From: Sesamum alatum
Taxonomy: Eukaryota > Streptophyta > Magnoliopsida > Lamiales > Pedaliaceae
Length of the DNA: 64,000 bases
Assembly (NCBI GenBank): GCA_034509735.1
Contig: JACGWO010000006.1
Location: 1,193,001 to 1,257,000 of the forward strand
Direction of reading: 5' to 3'
Shown here: positions 1-10,980 of the stretch, in pieces
Layout: every line of letters starts with the position of its first letter
Position numbering within the stretch: position 1 is the first letter of the stretch
Translations under genes and position numbers: made by a program
Notes under the pieces: generated by a model
Told to the model about the DNA's origin: nothing
Database searches by the model: none
What the model saw: the letters and a program-made list of their open reading frames with translations, nothing else

Positions 1-192
1 CACATTAAAAAAATATAAACCAGGATTGAACATTTTCTCATTTATCCCACATTGAAAAAAATACAAGTAAGCTTAAACTATTTACACTATAAATATGCTC
101 ATTATCCCACATTAGAATTTGTAAACCAAGATTGAATACTTTTTCATTTGTCCCACATTGAAAAAACATAAGGAAACTTAAGTTACTTACAC
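1..192. repeat. Two-copy direct repeat (~85 bp) with TCCCACATTG motifs
   Basis: Bases 1-87 and 108-192 are diverged copies of the same unit. Each starts CACATTA, continues with a stretch like AAACCARGATTGAA, contains TCCCACATTG in the middle (45-54 and 151-160) and ends TTACAC. A third related motif lies at 105-114. The core resembles the upstream element RTCCCACATCG of plant snRNA genes, but no snRNA was recognised downstream. It is more likely part of a dispersed repeat cut by the window edge. Confidence 0.6.
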
Positions 193-1078
193 ACCAGTCC
201 GATTGACATCGATTTTATACCAGTAATCCAGACCGGACACTTGTCTAGTTCTCGATCGCCAGTCGAACTGGTCGGTGCGGTCCGGGTTTAATAACATTGG
301 AGTCGCACCTCGCCCGCCTGAACAAACGACCTAAATTGTCAACCATTGATCTCAGACTCATCTGATGGTTATTCAGGTTGTACGTGGCTCCATACAATCT
401 AGTACAATGACTCATTTATAAATGTAAGTTGATACACTCCACGAGGCATGAGTTTTATTTCTATCGGATCGCACTATGTGATCCATATAACCTCGACTTC
501 AATACCAACTTAAATGTGGAAGGATCTCAGTTGGGGACCACTCCAACAAACTTGACAATTTGTGTTTCAGACCAACCTTACTTATCCAAATCGAGGCACT
601 TGAACCCATACTGTAAAAAATCATCATATCACCATCAGATGATTCCAAGTTATCGCTTTATTATCTCTACATCGCTGAGACCTAGCCCCAAACATGTAGT
701 ATCAGTATTTTTAATTTAAGAAATTTAAATAAAAAAAATATAAATTTAATTATTGAAATACATAGAGAGAGTGGCATTTAGGTAATAAATGGGAGGCTAA
801 ATTCTAGGGCAGCGCCAGCCGAAAGTATGACAATGAATGGAGGGAATATTATAGTGGATATACGCGCAATACGCCGAATACACTAACTAGGGTTAAGATT
901 AGAGTTTAAGAGGAAGGGACCCACACTGGTGGAGATATGTATTCCTGATGAGTAGAGGTGGTGGGTATTTATTAGTATTTATCTTTGCAGTTGTGATATA
1001 TGTGTACACTGTACAGTACATAGACGCGTAATCTCTCTCCATTCTCTCCATATTTTCTCTCTATGCCTTTAAACTAAA
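193..1078. other. Intergenic, no gene recognised
   Basis: Bases 193-430 are less AT-rich than the surroundings and contain several CGGACC/GGTCCG-like inverted words, which suggests the end of a transposable element, but no boundaries could be fixed. A 96-codon open frame at 429-719 has no recognisable domain. The rest, up to a CT-rich stretch near 1030-1065, shows nothing that can be named. Confidence 0.4.
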
Positions 1079-1461
1079 TCTATACTATTATATAAAACAT
1101 ATTCTGTTTTCACTAATAAATAATGCGTATTTATATGATTATATTATATTTTAAAATTATAAAAAATATTTCTATGTATCTATCTATCTAATACTATTAT
1201 AAAAAAAAAAAAATTATGCACAAATAGTGGTTAATGATACCGACGCACCAATTTTTTGTAATGCAAAAAATAACCTTCAATTGATAAAGATAAGTATTTT
1301 ATTCAATTTTTTAAATTTTATATTAATCGACAGATTAGTTTTTTTTCCTTTCTTTTAATGTGATGTATTAGTTTATATATTTTACTCTTATTTATAATAT
1401 ATTTTAAAGCGTGAAAATTATTTATTACATGCACGCAGGAGCGCCGTGCCACGACGGCTAG
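1079..1461 (+). mobile_element. Short non-autonomous Helitron
   Basis: The element starts A|TCTATACTATTA at 1079 (a second possible TC start lies at 1187) and ends in CTAG at 1458-1461, followed by T. A short GCCGT/ACGGC hairpin lies directly before the terminal CTAG. These are the Helitron signatures: 5' TC, 3' hairpin plus CTRR, insertion between A and T, no target duplication. No Rep or helicase coding is present. Its last ~275 bp are repeated in tandem by the next element. Confidence 0.65.
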
Positions 1462-1732
1462 TTATTATATAAAAAAAAATCTTTTTTTACTCATAAATGG
1501 CAGTTAATGAACCGCCACACCACATTTTTGTAATGCCAAACATGACCCTCAACTGATATGGTAACTACTTTATTCAACTTTTCAACTTTTTTATTAATTA
1601 ATAAAATAGTTTTTTCTTTCTTTTCTTATTTGTTTTAATAGTTTATATATTTTACTCTTATTTATAATATATTTTAAAGCGTAAAAAATTATTTATTATA
1701 TGCACACAAGAATGACGTGCCACAACGGCTAA
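1462..1732 (+). mobile_element. Second Helitron copy, head to tail
   Basis: This copy follows the first directly and is collinear with 1187-1461. Shared blocks include the poly-A start, a stretch around 'TTTGTAATGC', 'TTTATATATTTTACTCTTAT' and 'GACGTGCCACAACGGCTAAT'. It ends in CTAA followed by T, a valid Helitron terminus. It is clearly diverged from copy one, so the tandem is old. Helitrons are known to insert next to each other in this way. Confidence 0.6.
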
Positions 1733-2429
1733 TTCTAACAAAAAAAAAAGAAAAACAACGTATAAGACCGTTCCTTCGTAAAAGATTTGTAGACATGTAA
1801 TATTACGAGCACGGAAACAAACCGAATGTATAATTTAAATTTTTATTATATTTATTTTAATATTTTTAAAACCGATCAGATTCACATAAATTCAAGTAGT
1901 CCACATGAAAAATAAAGCAAAGAAAGCCCGATTAGCACTTGGGCACGAGAACTTCAGAAGGAACAACTCGGGTAAGGATTTGAAATCCTTTAAATCCTTT
2001 GAAATTCATTCATTTTCGTCAAAACATAGTTTAAAATTAGAATGAAAGGATTTAAAATCCTTTAAATTTGAAATTACCCAAACGAATTCAAAGGATTTGT
2101 TTACAAATCCTTCAATTCAAATTCAAATTTGAATTTCAAATCCTTCAATCCAAATGCAATCTAAGTGTATTCTTTTTAATTAACTTTGTGGGGGTTAATT
2201 TTAAATATTATTTTGTTTACAAATCCTCCATAAATATTTATACATTGTCATTCAAAAGTTCGATAACATTTACCCATAAATAATACCCATAATCAATAAG
2301 CATCATCAATATACGAAAGGTGTATTTAAGTACAATATGTCTTATATATATGGCAACCCACTTAGGAGTACAAAATACAAAATACGGTTGCTCGTTGCAA
2401 CGTGATAATGAAAATTGCTACAAAGTGTA
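1733..2429. other. Intergenic with clustered AAGGATTT/AAATCCTT words
   Basis: From 1974 to 2155 the words AAGGATTT and AAATCCTT occur many times on both strands, with a palindromic centre near ATTCAAATTTGAAT (2115-2135). This could fold into several alternative hairpins and may be the end of an inverted-repeat transposon. No boundaries or target duplication were found, and no gene is recognisable in this stretch. Confidence 0.4.
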
Positions 2430-3165
2430 TTGCTAATAGAATAAACCCATTGTTGATAAAATCATATCTCTCATTCAATCTGTATTTGTTCCTGGTAGGC
2501 TTATCACTAATAATGTATTGTTTGTCTTTGATATTAATCATTTTCTTAAAAATAAGAATTGGGGCAACATGGGACACATGACTCTTAAATTGGATATAAG
2601 CAAGGTGCATGACAAAGTCGAGTGGAGTTTTCACGACCATTTTGTTCAGTTTGCTTTACTTTGTGTCTCTTCTATTTTGTAGTCGATCATATTAAATGGC
2701 GGGCAATTTGACAATATTATTCCCAAAAGGGGCCTCCACCAGGGGATTCTCTTTCTCCTCGCCATGCACGGAGGCTCTTAGCACATTAATTTTCAAAGTA
2801 TAACTATGCGACCAACTTGAGGGTATTCGTATTTGTCAAGGTGCTCCTATCAATTAAGTCCGCATATCACTCTGCCTTTCAATCGAGCCGAAAGCATGTT
2901 TCCACTTCACCCACTATCAACTCAGCTTCTTAGTGGGATGGGCGGCGAGGCATTTGGAATGCCAAGGTTCCCAACAAAATCAGAGTCTTTACTTAGCACC
3001 TGTGTACTGCCTCCCTTCCCCTGACCCAAACTTATTACATCGCATTCTTGGGATTGATGTTGTTTGTCCTCTCTGCCAGACGCCAGAGGAATCTAATAAG
3101 CACACCTTTCTATTTTGTCATTTTAGTAAAATAGTTTGGTGTTTATCAAACTTACGTTGGTGGTA
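2430..3165 (+). pseudogene. LINE (non-LTR) reverse transcriptase relic
   Basis: Translating the + strand from about 2460 gives reverse transcriptase text of plant L1-type LINEs. It reads VFVPGRLITNNV, then LKLDISKVHDKVEWSF, a decayed form of the catalytic motif normally reading LDMSKAYDRVEW. Near 2715-2760 GLHQG corresponds to the family GLRQGDPLSP motif. At 3020-3150 the zf-RVT zinc-binding region follows, with CPLCQTPEESNKHTFLFCHF and then IVW. The first catalytic Asp of motif A is kept, but YADD is missing, the frame changes several times and the thumb region is deleted. This is a dead internal fragment. The original element would be several kb long. Confidence 0.8.
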
Positions 3166-5300
3166 GTACCTGACAGAACGACGAACACGTGCAACTGAAT
3201 TTTTCATGCTCAATGGGAATTTGGTCGTACAAATTTCCAACTCTTTTCCCATCAACCCAAGCTTCAACGCACTCTTTTTGAAGCGACGGGAACAGTGATT
3301 TTATCATCAACTATGATTATCTAACAGTTCAAGTACAGTTGATATAGTTGAAGCGCAGTCAAAATATGGTTTTCGGGGATTGATTTTGTGGCGTCAACCT
3401 ATAGGGTTTATCGTTTTTCTAATTTCTTCTCTAGCCGAGTGTCAGAGATTACCCTTTAATTTACCAAAAGCAAAAGAAGAATTAATAGCAGGTTATCAAA
3501 CTGAATATTCAGATATAAAATTTTGCCTTGTTCTTTGCTAAACAGTTTAACTAGAACCGCATCGTGATTGAGGAACTATGCCACTCTCCACTCCCAACTT
3601 AATCTTCATTGGAGGTTTCCTCAAACATCGAACTGATTGTTCATGACATTTTATCGCTTTCTTCTAGTTTTGTGTCTTGTTCTTTTTCTTTAATGATGTT
3701 TTGATTTTCCCACATAAAACAAAATGTTAGGGATATGACTATCCTCATCTAATTCCATTTTTCAAGGGATTATGGCCTTATCCCTCCCACTAATTCATTC
3801 ACTTCAATCTCATCTCTTATGTGATTATGATTCGATTTACCATAACTATTTGTTGAAAATACAATAAAATTCCTAAGACATGAATTAAAATTGCATCAAT
3901 TATAAAAATTCCTATAATTTTCACATTATTATTAGGATTAATTCAATTAATCTATTTGGACCATTTTTTCCCCTGACAAATTGCTCTTGCTGGTGCATAA
4001 TAGAACTGGACCCCGGCCCACGTAAAACCAACAAAGAAATACAGAGCCAAACGACACCGTTCTGAGCCCCTTCATGCCCAAGAAGCCCATCATCTTCTGC
4101 TTCTTAGGCCCATTACTGTTTTCCACTCAATCTAAGATCCAATTAAAGTCTATTTAACAAAATCATACTCGCTTCTCACAATTGGATATATGAAATATTA
4201 TTAATTTCCCATTTTCAATGGTTTCTTATATTTATTTTTATCTTATTTTTAAATAATATCCCATGTTATAATATCATATATTCTTCTAATTTACTAAATT
4301 TATTTTATTATTATATATAAGTATTGCAATTAATTTAAAGAAAATAATTCATAAATACATGGCCAGAATTTTTGTTTTAGTGGGCCAGTCCGGCCCTAAA
4401 AGCCTATCTCCTAAAACTATATGTTTATCTAAGTTATCAGCATCTTCTGTTATGATTTCACTTCAATCATTTTATCACCAAAATAAATATAATTTTTCAC
4501 TATAATTAATTATTATAGTTAAAAATAAAAAATATAGAAATATTAATTAATCGAGCTATGCAATTATTATCGTCCATTGTTTTTATAAGTGGGGTCAAAA
4601 ATTGTGCCAAATATTTTGGCCATAGTTAAAATCATATTGAATGTTGATTAGCAACTGTTAAATTTTAAGTTTTTGCACATATTTTGTCAGATTGTGGTAA
4701 ATTGTATTAATTTATTATGATTTCTAAATGATCATGATCTATAGTGTATGGAATTATCAAAAAGAAATTATAGTGTATCGATACATAATAAAACAAAAAT
4801 CTAGAGGCTATCCACCTATTGACTAATATTTTTGGATTTGAAAATTTATTTTCAATTATATCCGACATTTGTAAAAAGATGCGAATGTGATTATTCAAAT
4901 CATTTTTCATATGACGATTATTGACTAATAACGAAGTATTTTATGTTACTTCAAACTATTACGATTTGACCCTTTTTCTTTCTTTCTTTCTTTGTGATAC
5001 TCATTGCCCCTTAAATACGACGCTCGTCGTAATTGGAAGCGGCACGGACCAAGAAGTAGAGATGAGGAGTGGGCACCCAACCGTCTTATCTGCCTTCTCA
5101 GTGTTCCCACTATCACGTATAAAGCAACAAAATTAGAGTTTCTGGTCCCATGATTTGACAATGAATTCTTGAAAAGCGACGAGCTCAAAACCTCTGTGTA
5201 AGGATGGAGAAATCAAAGGACCTACTTGAAATCGCCAATTAAGTGAAGAACTTGAAAACCTCGAGAAAGAAGAAAGCAAATTACTATAAAATAAAGACCT
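3166..5300. other. AT-rich intergenic DNA
   Basis: No gene, RNA or element boundary is recognisable. A (CTTT) microsatellite lies at about 4976-4990. The part after 4990 becomes richer in G+C and may already belong to the LTR retrotransposon whose 3' end lies downstream. Confidence 0.4.
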
Positions 5301-5307
5301 CCGTACA

Positions 5308-5390
5308 CAGAGGTTCGAAATTGAGATAAGAAAGAACCCACAGAGGTTCGAAGTTGAGATAAGAAAGAACCCTCAGAGGTTCGAGTTAAA
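5308..5390. repeat. 33-bp tandem repeat, about 2.5 copies
   Basis: The unit begins CAGAGGTTCGAA. Copy 1 is 5308-5340, copy 2 is 5341-5373 with two differences, and a partial copy runs from 5374. It lies about 350 bp before the polypurine tract of the retrotransposon remnant, so it is probably part of that element's untranslated 3' region. Confidence 0.8.
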
Positions 5391-5740
5391 GCAAAAAGGG
5401 TCTGATCAACCCAATACAAAACTTGCAAGGTTTCAACGAAGGCTTTCAAAAGGAAAGCCCCTAAAAAAAGGAGGAATTGGTAACAACTGAACCCCCAAAA
5501 GGAGGCTCAAAAAAGCCTGAAAAGTTGTACAGTCTACAAAGAGTCTACTGACAATCCACTTCGTACACCCAACCGAAACCCTCTAGCCTTGAAAGTTTGA
5601 GTTACGAGCTTCCACCAAATCGAATTGGACAATCATGGCAGTGTGAGAAAGGATGAACTCCTCAAAATCTCCATCAAAAACCAAATAATTTCTTCTTTGT
5701 TTTTTCAAAATAAAAAAGAAAGGGGGGGAAAGGGCGCTAG

Positions 5741-6286
5741 TGATGTGGGGTAAAATAAACCCTTTCTTCTTGTGCATACCTTTTTCGAGTATGTCCCTCA
5801 TAAAAAACAAACAAGGCTCACCAAACAAAGGCATAAGATTAGGGGCCCACGCTCCAGGAAGAGAAGAAGAAAACAACGAAGGGGCTTCCATGTATGAATA
5901 AGGCAACCTCATACGAGGGCAGCCTCGTATGGGGAGACCTCGTTTGTTCTCCCCCAAACCTTGGACATCCGCGGGCCACTCCAGGAACCCTACGAAGGAA
6001 CTACTCAGGATATACGAAGCAACCAGAAAAAGCCTACAAGGAGATCCGCGAAGATCTACGAGCCAATCTAAAAAATCTACGAGGAGATTTGATTAGGAAG
6101 AAGGTTCATCCCCCATTTCTGCAAAAAAAGGTCTGGGCAGGCTCGTAAAGGAGGATACATGTGATTGTCTCAATAGGAAAAAACTTCTTATAAATACAGA
6201 TGTAAATTGTCTGTACACGGGAGGAAAAAATGGATCCGCACTTCATGCACTGTGTGCCTGAATTCATAAAACTTCACCCCACATCA
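5741..6286 (+). mobile_element. 3' LTR of a truncated LTR retrotransposon
   Basis: The segment begins TGATGTGGGGT and ends ACCCCACATCA, a perfect 11-bp terminal inversion with the TG...CA ends expected of an LTR. A polypurine tract (5712-5733, AAAAAAGAAAGGGGGGGAAA) ends a few bases before it, as expected upstream of a 3' LTR. A TATA box (TTATAAATA, about 6188) lies 90 bp before the LTR end, as in the U3-R-U5 layout. No 5' LTR, primer binding site, gag or pol could be read, and the flanks show no clear 5-bp duplication. This is therefore a 3' remnant or recombined copy, most likely Ty3/gypsy by its GC-rich LTR style, though the superfamily is a guess. Confidence 0.65.
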
Positions 6287-8689
6287 GGATTTTATTTGGT
6301 TATATAAAAAAATATTTTTTTATTTTTTTGAGATTAGATAAGTGTAAAATCATTTATCTTTATCCAAAAAAAACATACATGAACAGTTAGATTTTATTAC
6401 ACAAAAAAAAAAAAAAAAAAAATGTGGTACGGAATGTAAGTTGGTGTGTCGCTGTAGAGTTCTTTCGTTTCATTTATGGACATAATTTTAACATTATAAT
6501 TATTGTTGAGTTGGGGTTGGCGGGTGGAATAGTTATGGTATATTCACATCAATTTCAAATTACCACTCTCTAAATTTTATAAATATCTCAAGTTTGAATT
6601 TCTTCTCATGAATTAGTCAACATTTAGAGCTGGGTAATTAAGGATTAATTAATCGGACATTTCTGAATAATAGTCGATGTGTTTAAGTATTAATTAACGA
6701 ATATACAAAGACTTAAAAGATAATGAACGAATAAACAAAGACTTAAAGAGAGACCAAGTTCAAAACGTTAATAAATAAGCTGAATATTTATCGCTTTTTA
6801 AGAATTTAAGAATATAATTGTTTAATATCGATAAGATATATTTATTTACTTATAGAAATTAGTGTTCGAATAGATTCTATCGACTATGAAATTCTTGTCT
6901 AATGAATGTACGAGGTCTCATAACTTTATAAGTATGAGATATGGAAAAAATTTAATTAGCATAAATTTGAAATTTCATCATTTAATAGTCAACATAAGTC
7001 ACACTGCCGTTATTACTAGAAAGCGTGTGATTCCCGATGATCAGATATCAATAAAAGGCCTTAATCAAGGTGGGCTTTAATGGATGATATGGGGAAATCA
7101 CACCACTATTCTCCGTGAAGCTGTCATATTTACTGCGATACAAAGAGATACCCGACAAAATAGTAAAAAATAATACTTTCCTTTAATAGATGAGTACTAT
7201 AAATACTACCTCCCTTGCCTCGTCTGGAGAGTTACATTTTCTAATCACTAAGGTTTCGTTTACTTTCTATTATTAAATTGTATAAGCAGTTCAATACATT
7301 CAATAAGGTGTTTATTTTGCATTATGAAGGCTCGTTTCCAATTCAAGAGCTCGATACTAATTACTATTTTGATTTACTCAATCCCAACAGTCTAAGAAAA
7401 CATTGTATAATCAATCAGAGTTTTTTGCATTTTGTCACTCAAATAACTCATGTTATAAAGTAAACGGTGCCTAATGACACTCTCGAGCTAATAGATATGT
7501 GGCATATCAAGGATTATAATTATTCCCCATTAAAATATAAAATAATATTGTTGGTATTCCTTTTAATTGTATTCTTTTTATTTTATATGAAAATAGGAGT
7601 TTGAGTTCAATTAAATATATGGACATTTGACTTCCTTACCATAGTTTAATAATTCATTGTTATTTGCATTTTAATAGCTATTAATATATTAAATAATTGA
7701 CTAATATTTAAAAATACTGATATTGACGTAGCTAAAAGCGAATCGACTAATATTTATTCAAATGGGCGCGATCCAACACGTTTGAGTTAGAGCCGCTCAA
7801 AGCTAGAATTCTCCTCTCTCTTGAAAAATGTGTTATTTAAGGTAGGTAGGGGAAAAATACTACTTTTACATCTTACCTGCTCCAATTACATGGTTGAGAT
7901 TAATTTACTAAGACTACTTTGGTATTTATCGCATTTATGCTAATTTGGCAGGTTTGACTTCGAACTTTCCTTGTGGAGTCATTCTTTTTGGCTTTCTTGG
8001 AGTGATTTATTTCCTGTATCAACAACCCCCAATTCCTAAATTTTCGTAGGATATTTAGGAATTAAATAGGGATCTGGGGCTCTTCTTTGGGCTTGGCTTG
8101 TTTTGGAGCGTTGCTTGGGTCGTGGATCTACTCTTAATGTAATAACTGTTACGTTCTCCTTCTGCATAATGTCATGGATCTCCTATTCCTTTTGCAAAAT
8201 ATCTTCATAGGAGATAAATAATCTCTTTCTTCCTAGTCCTTCTGCTCTACTACTTGTTGTATTCTTTTCTGTGCGTTTGTGTTGAGTAGATAAAGCACTT
8301 GGGGAATAGTTAGATATCCGCCAAGCTTGTGTTGCAATTTGCCTTCCGTTCCCAATATGGAGGGAGTCGTGGATTTCCTAGATGAAATTATTGAAGTTAT
8401 TAAAAACTTGAACGAGAGTCGCTCTTGACATGTTAATAGGCTGGAGTCCGTCACAAAAATATTTCTAACCCCGTCGTTGTCTGGTGTGATGACTTTGAGT
8501 CGTCTACAAACCCCCAATCCAAGGTTTATTGTAGTTGTGCAATGCTTCAAGGTTGGGAACAACATGATCATGAGCATGATTTGCAAGTCCTTCATCAGAG
8601 AAGGAAGGCGGGCAAAGTTGCTTGCTCCCTCCTCCCCCGCGACCTCGCAAGTCGCCATAGGGGAAGGAGGGCATAGCACATCAGATGAT
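6287..8689. other. Intergenic, possible retrotransposon debris
   Basis: A poly-A run lies at 6402-6422. Around 7190-7260 a TATA-like TATAAATA and a short transition to more GC-rich DNA resemble a promoter or LTR piece, but no ends were found. Bases 7940-8700 are more GC-rich and have open frames on both strands (for example 8233-8694 minus, 153 codons) without any recognisable domain. They are probably transposon-derived. Confidence 0.35.
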
Positions 8690-8870
8690 TGCATTATGTC
8701 ACGTGCATGATGTCACGCTGTATTGCGTCGCATCATGTTGAACTATATTATGTCGCGTCACGTTGCATCTTATCATGCTGAATCGTATTACGTTGCATAG
8801 CATTACATTGCGTCATATTAATTTGTATGGCATCGCCTCTCATTGTGTCGCGTCATGTTGAGTTGTATTT
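8690..8870. repeat. Degenerate short repeat rich in GCGTCA/GTTG words
   Basis: About 180 bp are built from imperfect repeats of a motif close to GTATTGCGTCGCATCATGTT, with a period near 20-25 bp and repeated TGTCACG, CGTCACGTTGC and CGTCATGTTGAG variants. It is an old, diverged minisatellite. No function can be read from it. Confidence 0.55.
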
Positions 8871-9800
8871 GTATTAATGTAAAGGTTCATTAGTTGGACC
8901 TATAAGTGATTAAAAGTGGATTTCAACTACTTTCGTGAAATTGGATTTTGCAAAATTAGTTCTAGTATAATTAACTTTTATAATTTATTATTTCTCTATA
9001 AATCTGATTTAAAACATTGATTTCTAATCAAAATATACTGCAAAAATAAAATAAAAATTCATGGCACATATCAAATTAGAGCTGTAAAGAACTCGAATCG
9101 AGCTGAAGGTATTATTGCTCGAGCTTGAATTGCTATCGAGCTTACAAAATTGCATTTAAGTTTGATTTGATTAATAATCAAATCGATCTCGAACTAATTT
9201 TTTTGATTGAATTTAAAACCAGTCGAACTCGAATAATTTGCTATATTAAGTACATTTCGTTACTTTTTTTTGTAATCAAATCAGATCCAAACCGATTTTT
9301 GAAACTTAACAAATAAAAATTTGCGGTTAAATTAAATTGAATAGCGAATAGTTGGATTATTTTTTACTGTTCTATATCAAATAAATAAAAAACTTTCAAT
9401 ACATTTAAATAGTTTCATCACTATTCACCCAAAAAAATATTAATAAAAGAATATTGTAAACCTTTTTTTAAGGATAAATGAAAAATAAAAAAATAAAAAT
9501 GGACGAATCAGATGAATATAGAGGTTGTAAGCAATCACGTGTGCTTACTCACCTTTACATTATCCTTCCCAATGATTAAACAATTATTCAAAAAAGGAGA
9601 TACTAATGACATCGGATCACCCTTAATTAATTATTTCAATTAATTAATTAATTAATTATGAAGAAGAAGCAAATGAGAGGCTAATGATGGACCTGACTTA
9701 GTGCGGTTCATGATCCCAGATTCATTATTCATCTGCTCCTCTCCTTTTTGCCCCTTTCTTTTTACGCCTTCTCTTCATGTCACGTATCCTAATAAATTTT
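8871..9800. other. AT-rich intergenic DNA
   Basis: Only low-complexity AT-rich sequence is seen, with an (AATT)n stretch near 9635-9657. No gene or element boundary was found before the MITE that starts at 9801. Confidence 0.4.
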
Positions 9801-10046
9801 GGATTTAATGCATTTTATCTGTTACGTGATATTATAAATGAACAAATAATTATTTTATTAAAAAATTGTAATTGATCAATTTGAGTTCTTTAAAATTGAG
9901 CAATTTATCCCCTATCTGGGGAGGTAAATTGTTCCATTATTGTAAAAAATACAATTGATTCATTTTTAAAAATATAGATAGGTAAATTATTATTTATTTT
10001 TTTCTGCACATTTGCAATATCACAGAGGATTGCTTGCATTCTTCCC
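9801..10046. mobile_element. MULE-type MITE, 246 bp, with target duplication
   Basis: The ends are mutually inverted (GGATTTAATGC at left, GGGAAGAATGC as the complement of the right end) and inversion continues inward through GTGATATTRYAAATG and the central CCCCTATCTGGGGAGG palindrome. The element is flanked by the perfect 10-bp duplication AATAAATTTT (9791-9800 and 10047-10056). A 9-10 bp duplication is typical of Mutator-like elements. There is no coding capacity. The same family recurs at 10711, 34024 and 51894. Confidence 0.75.
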
Positions 10047-10710
10047 AATAAATTTTATCTTAGAAAAACTAAATTTAAATCACAAAACTTCTACAAAATA
10101 AAGTCTCAAATCAAACAATTTGAGAAACCTTTGAGGTTTTTCCCCCCCAAAATTAATTGAGATAATTATGTATGCACTCATAATTTATGGTCACATGCAT
10201 CCATAAAAAACATCAGCATTCGTTATACAGACCATCCATCTCTTTTAGAAAATTAAATACATAATCTCAGAAGAACATCGACATCATTATACAAACTACC
10301 CATGTTTTTTGCTGTTAGGAACAGTTTTTGTAGTTACGCAAAAATTATAAATAGTTTGTGTAAATAGATCATATATGAAAGGATGTAAATATAATTATCT
10401 GAAATTATTTGCACCACATCCACGAGTTATGAGTTTGATTTCCTCTACTAATATAAATACTGTGTTTGTGGGAAATTTGTAAATACATAGATAAGGAACT
10501 CATAGTTATGGAGACTTGATCTAACCTGATCTGGGTGTTGACTCGACTCGAAGTCAAATTTTTTATAACAAAAAAAAAATCTTAATTGAGGGTGTTTAGG
10601 TAATTTCAAATGAAGCATTTTCAAATTGTCCTCTTAAGATCTCCGAACTCGGCTTCTAAAGGGTGGACATAATCTTAGACATTAAGAAAGGTTAAAATTA
10701 AATTAACAAA

Positions 10711-10980
10711 AATGATTTAATTCAATTTACCGTGATATGATATTGCAAATAAGTAAATTACTTCATTATAAAAAAAAATAGTAATTTATTTTTCTGTATT
10801 CTTTAAAATGGAGCAAATTATCCCCTATCTAGGGAGGTAAATATTTGCTCCATTTTAAAAAATACGGGGAGTAAATTGATTTATTTTAAAACCACAGAGA
10901 GGTAAATTGCTATTTTATGTTTTATAAGAGGTAATTTGCACATTTACAATATTACATATCTCACTGGTCTCTCTCATATT
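10711..10980. mobile_element. Related fold-back MITE
   Basis: This stretch is a diverged member of the family at 9801-10046. GATATTGCAAATAAG at left pairs with CACATTTACAATATTAC at right. A near-perfect inner hairpin joins TTTAAAATGGAGCAAAT with ATTTGCTCCATTTTAAA around 10803-10860. Outer ends and target duplication are not clear, so the limits are approximate. Confidence 0.55.

Noticed and set aside
5583..5957. 124-codon minus-strand frame
   Set aside because: It overlaps the polypurine tract and LTR of a + strand retrotransposon remnant; composition artefact.
8233..8694. 153-codon minus-strand frame
   Set aside because: No domain or family words recognised, and the region is probably transposon debris.
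8690..8870. Possible CRISPR-like array
   Set aside because: Repeats are imperfect, spacing is irregular, and the DNA is plant nuclear. It is a diverged minisatellite.
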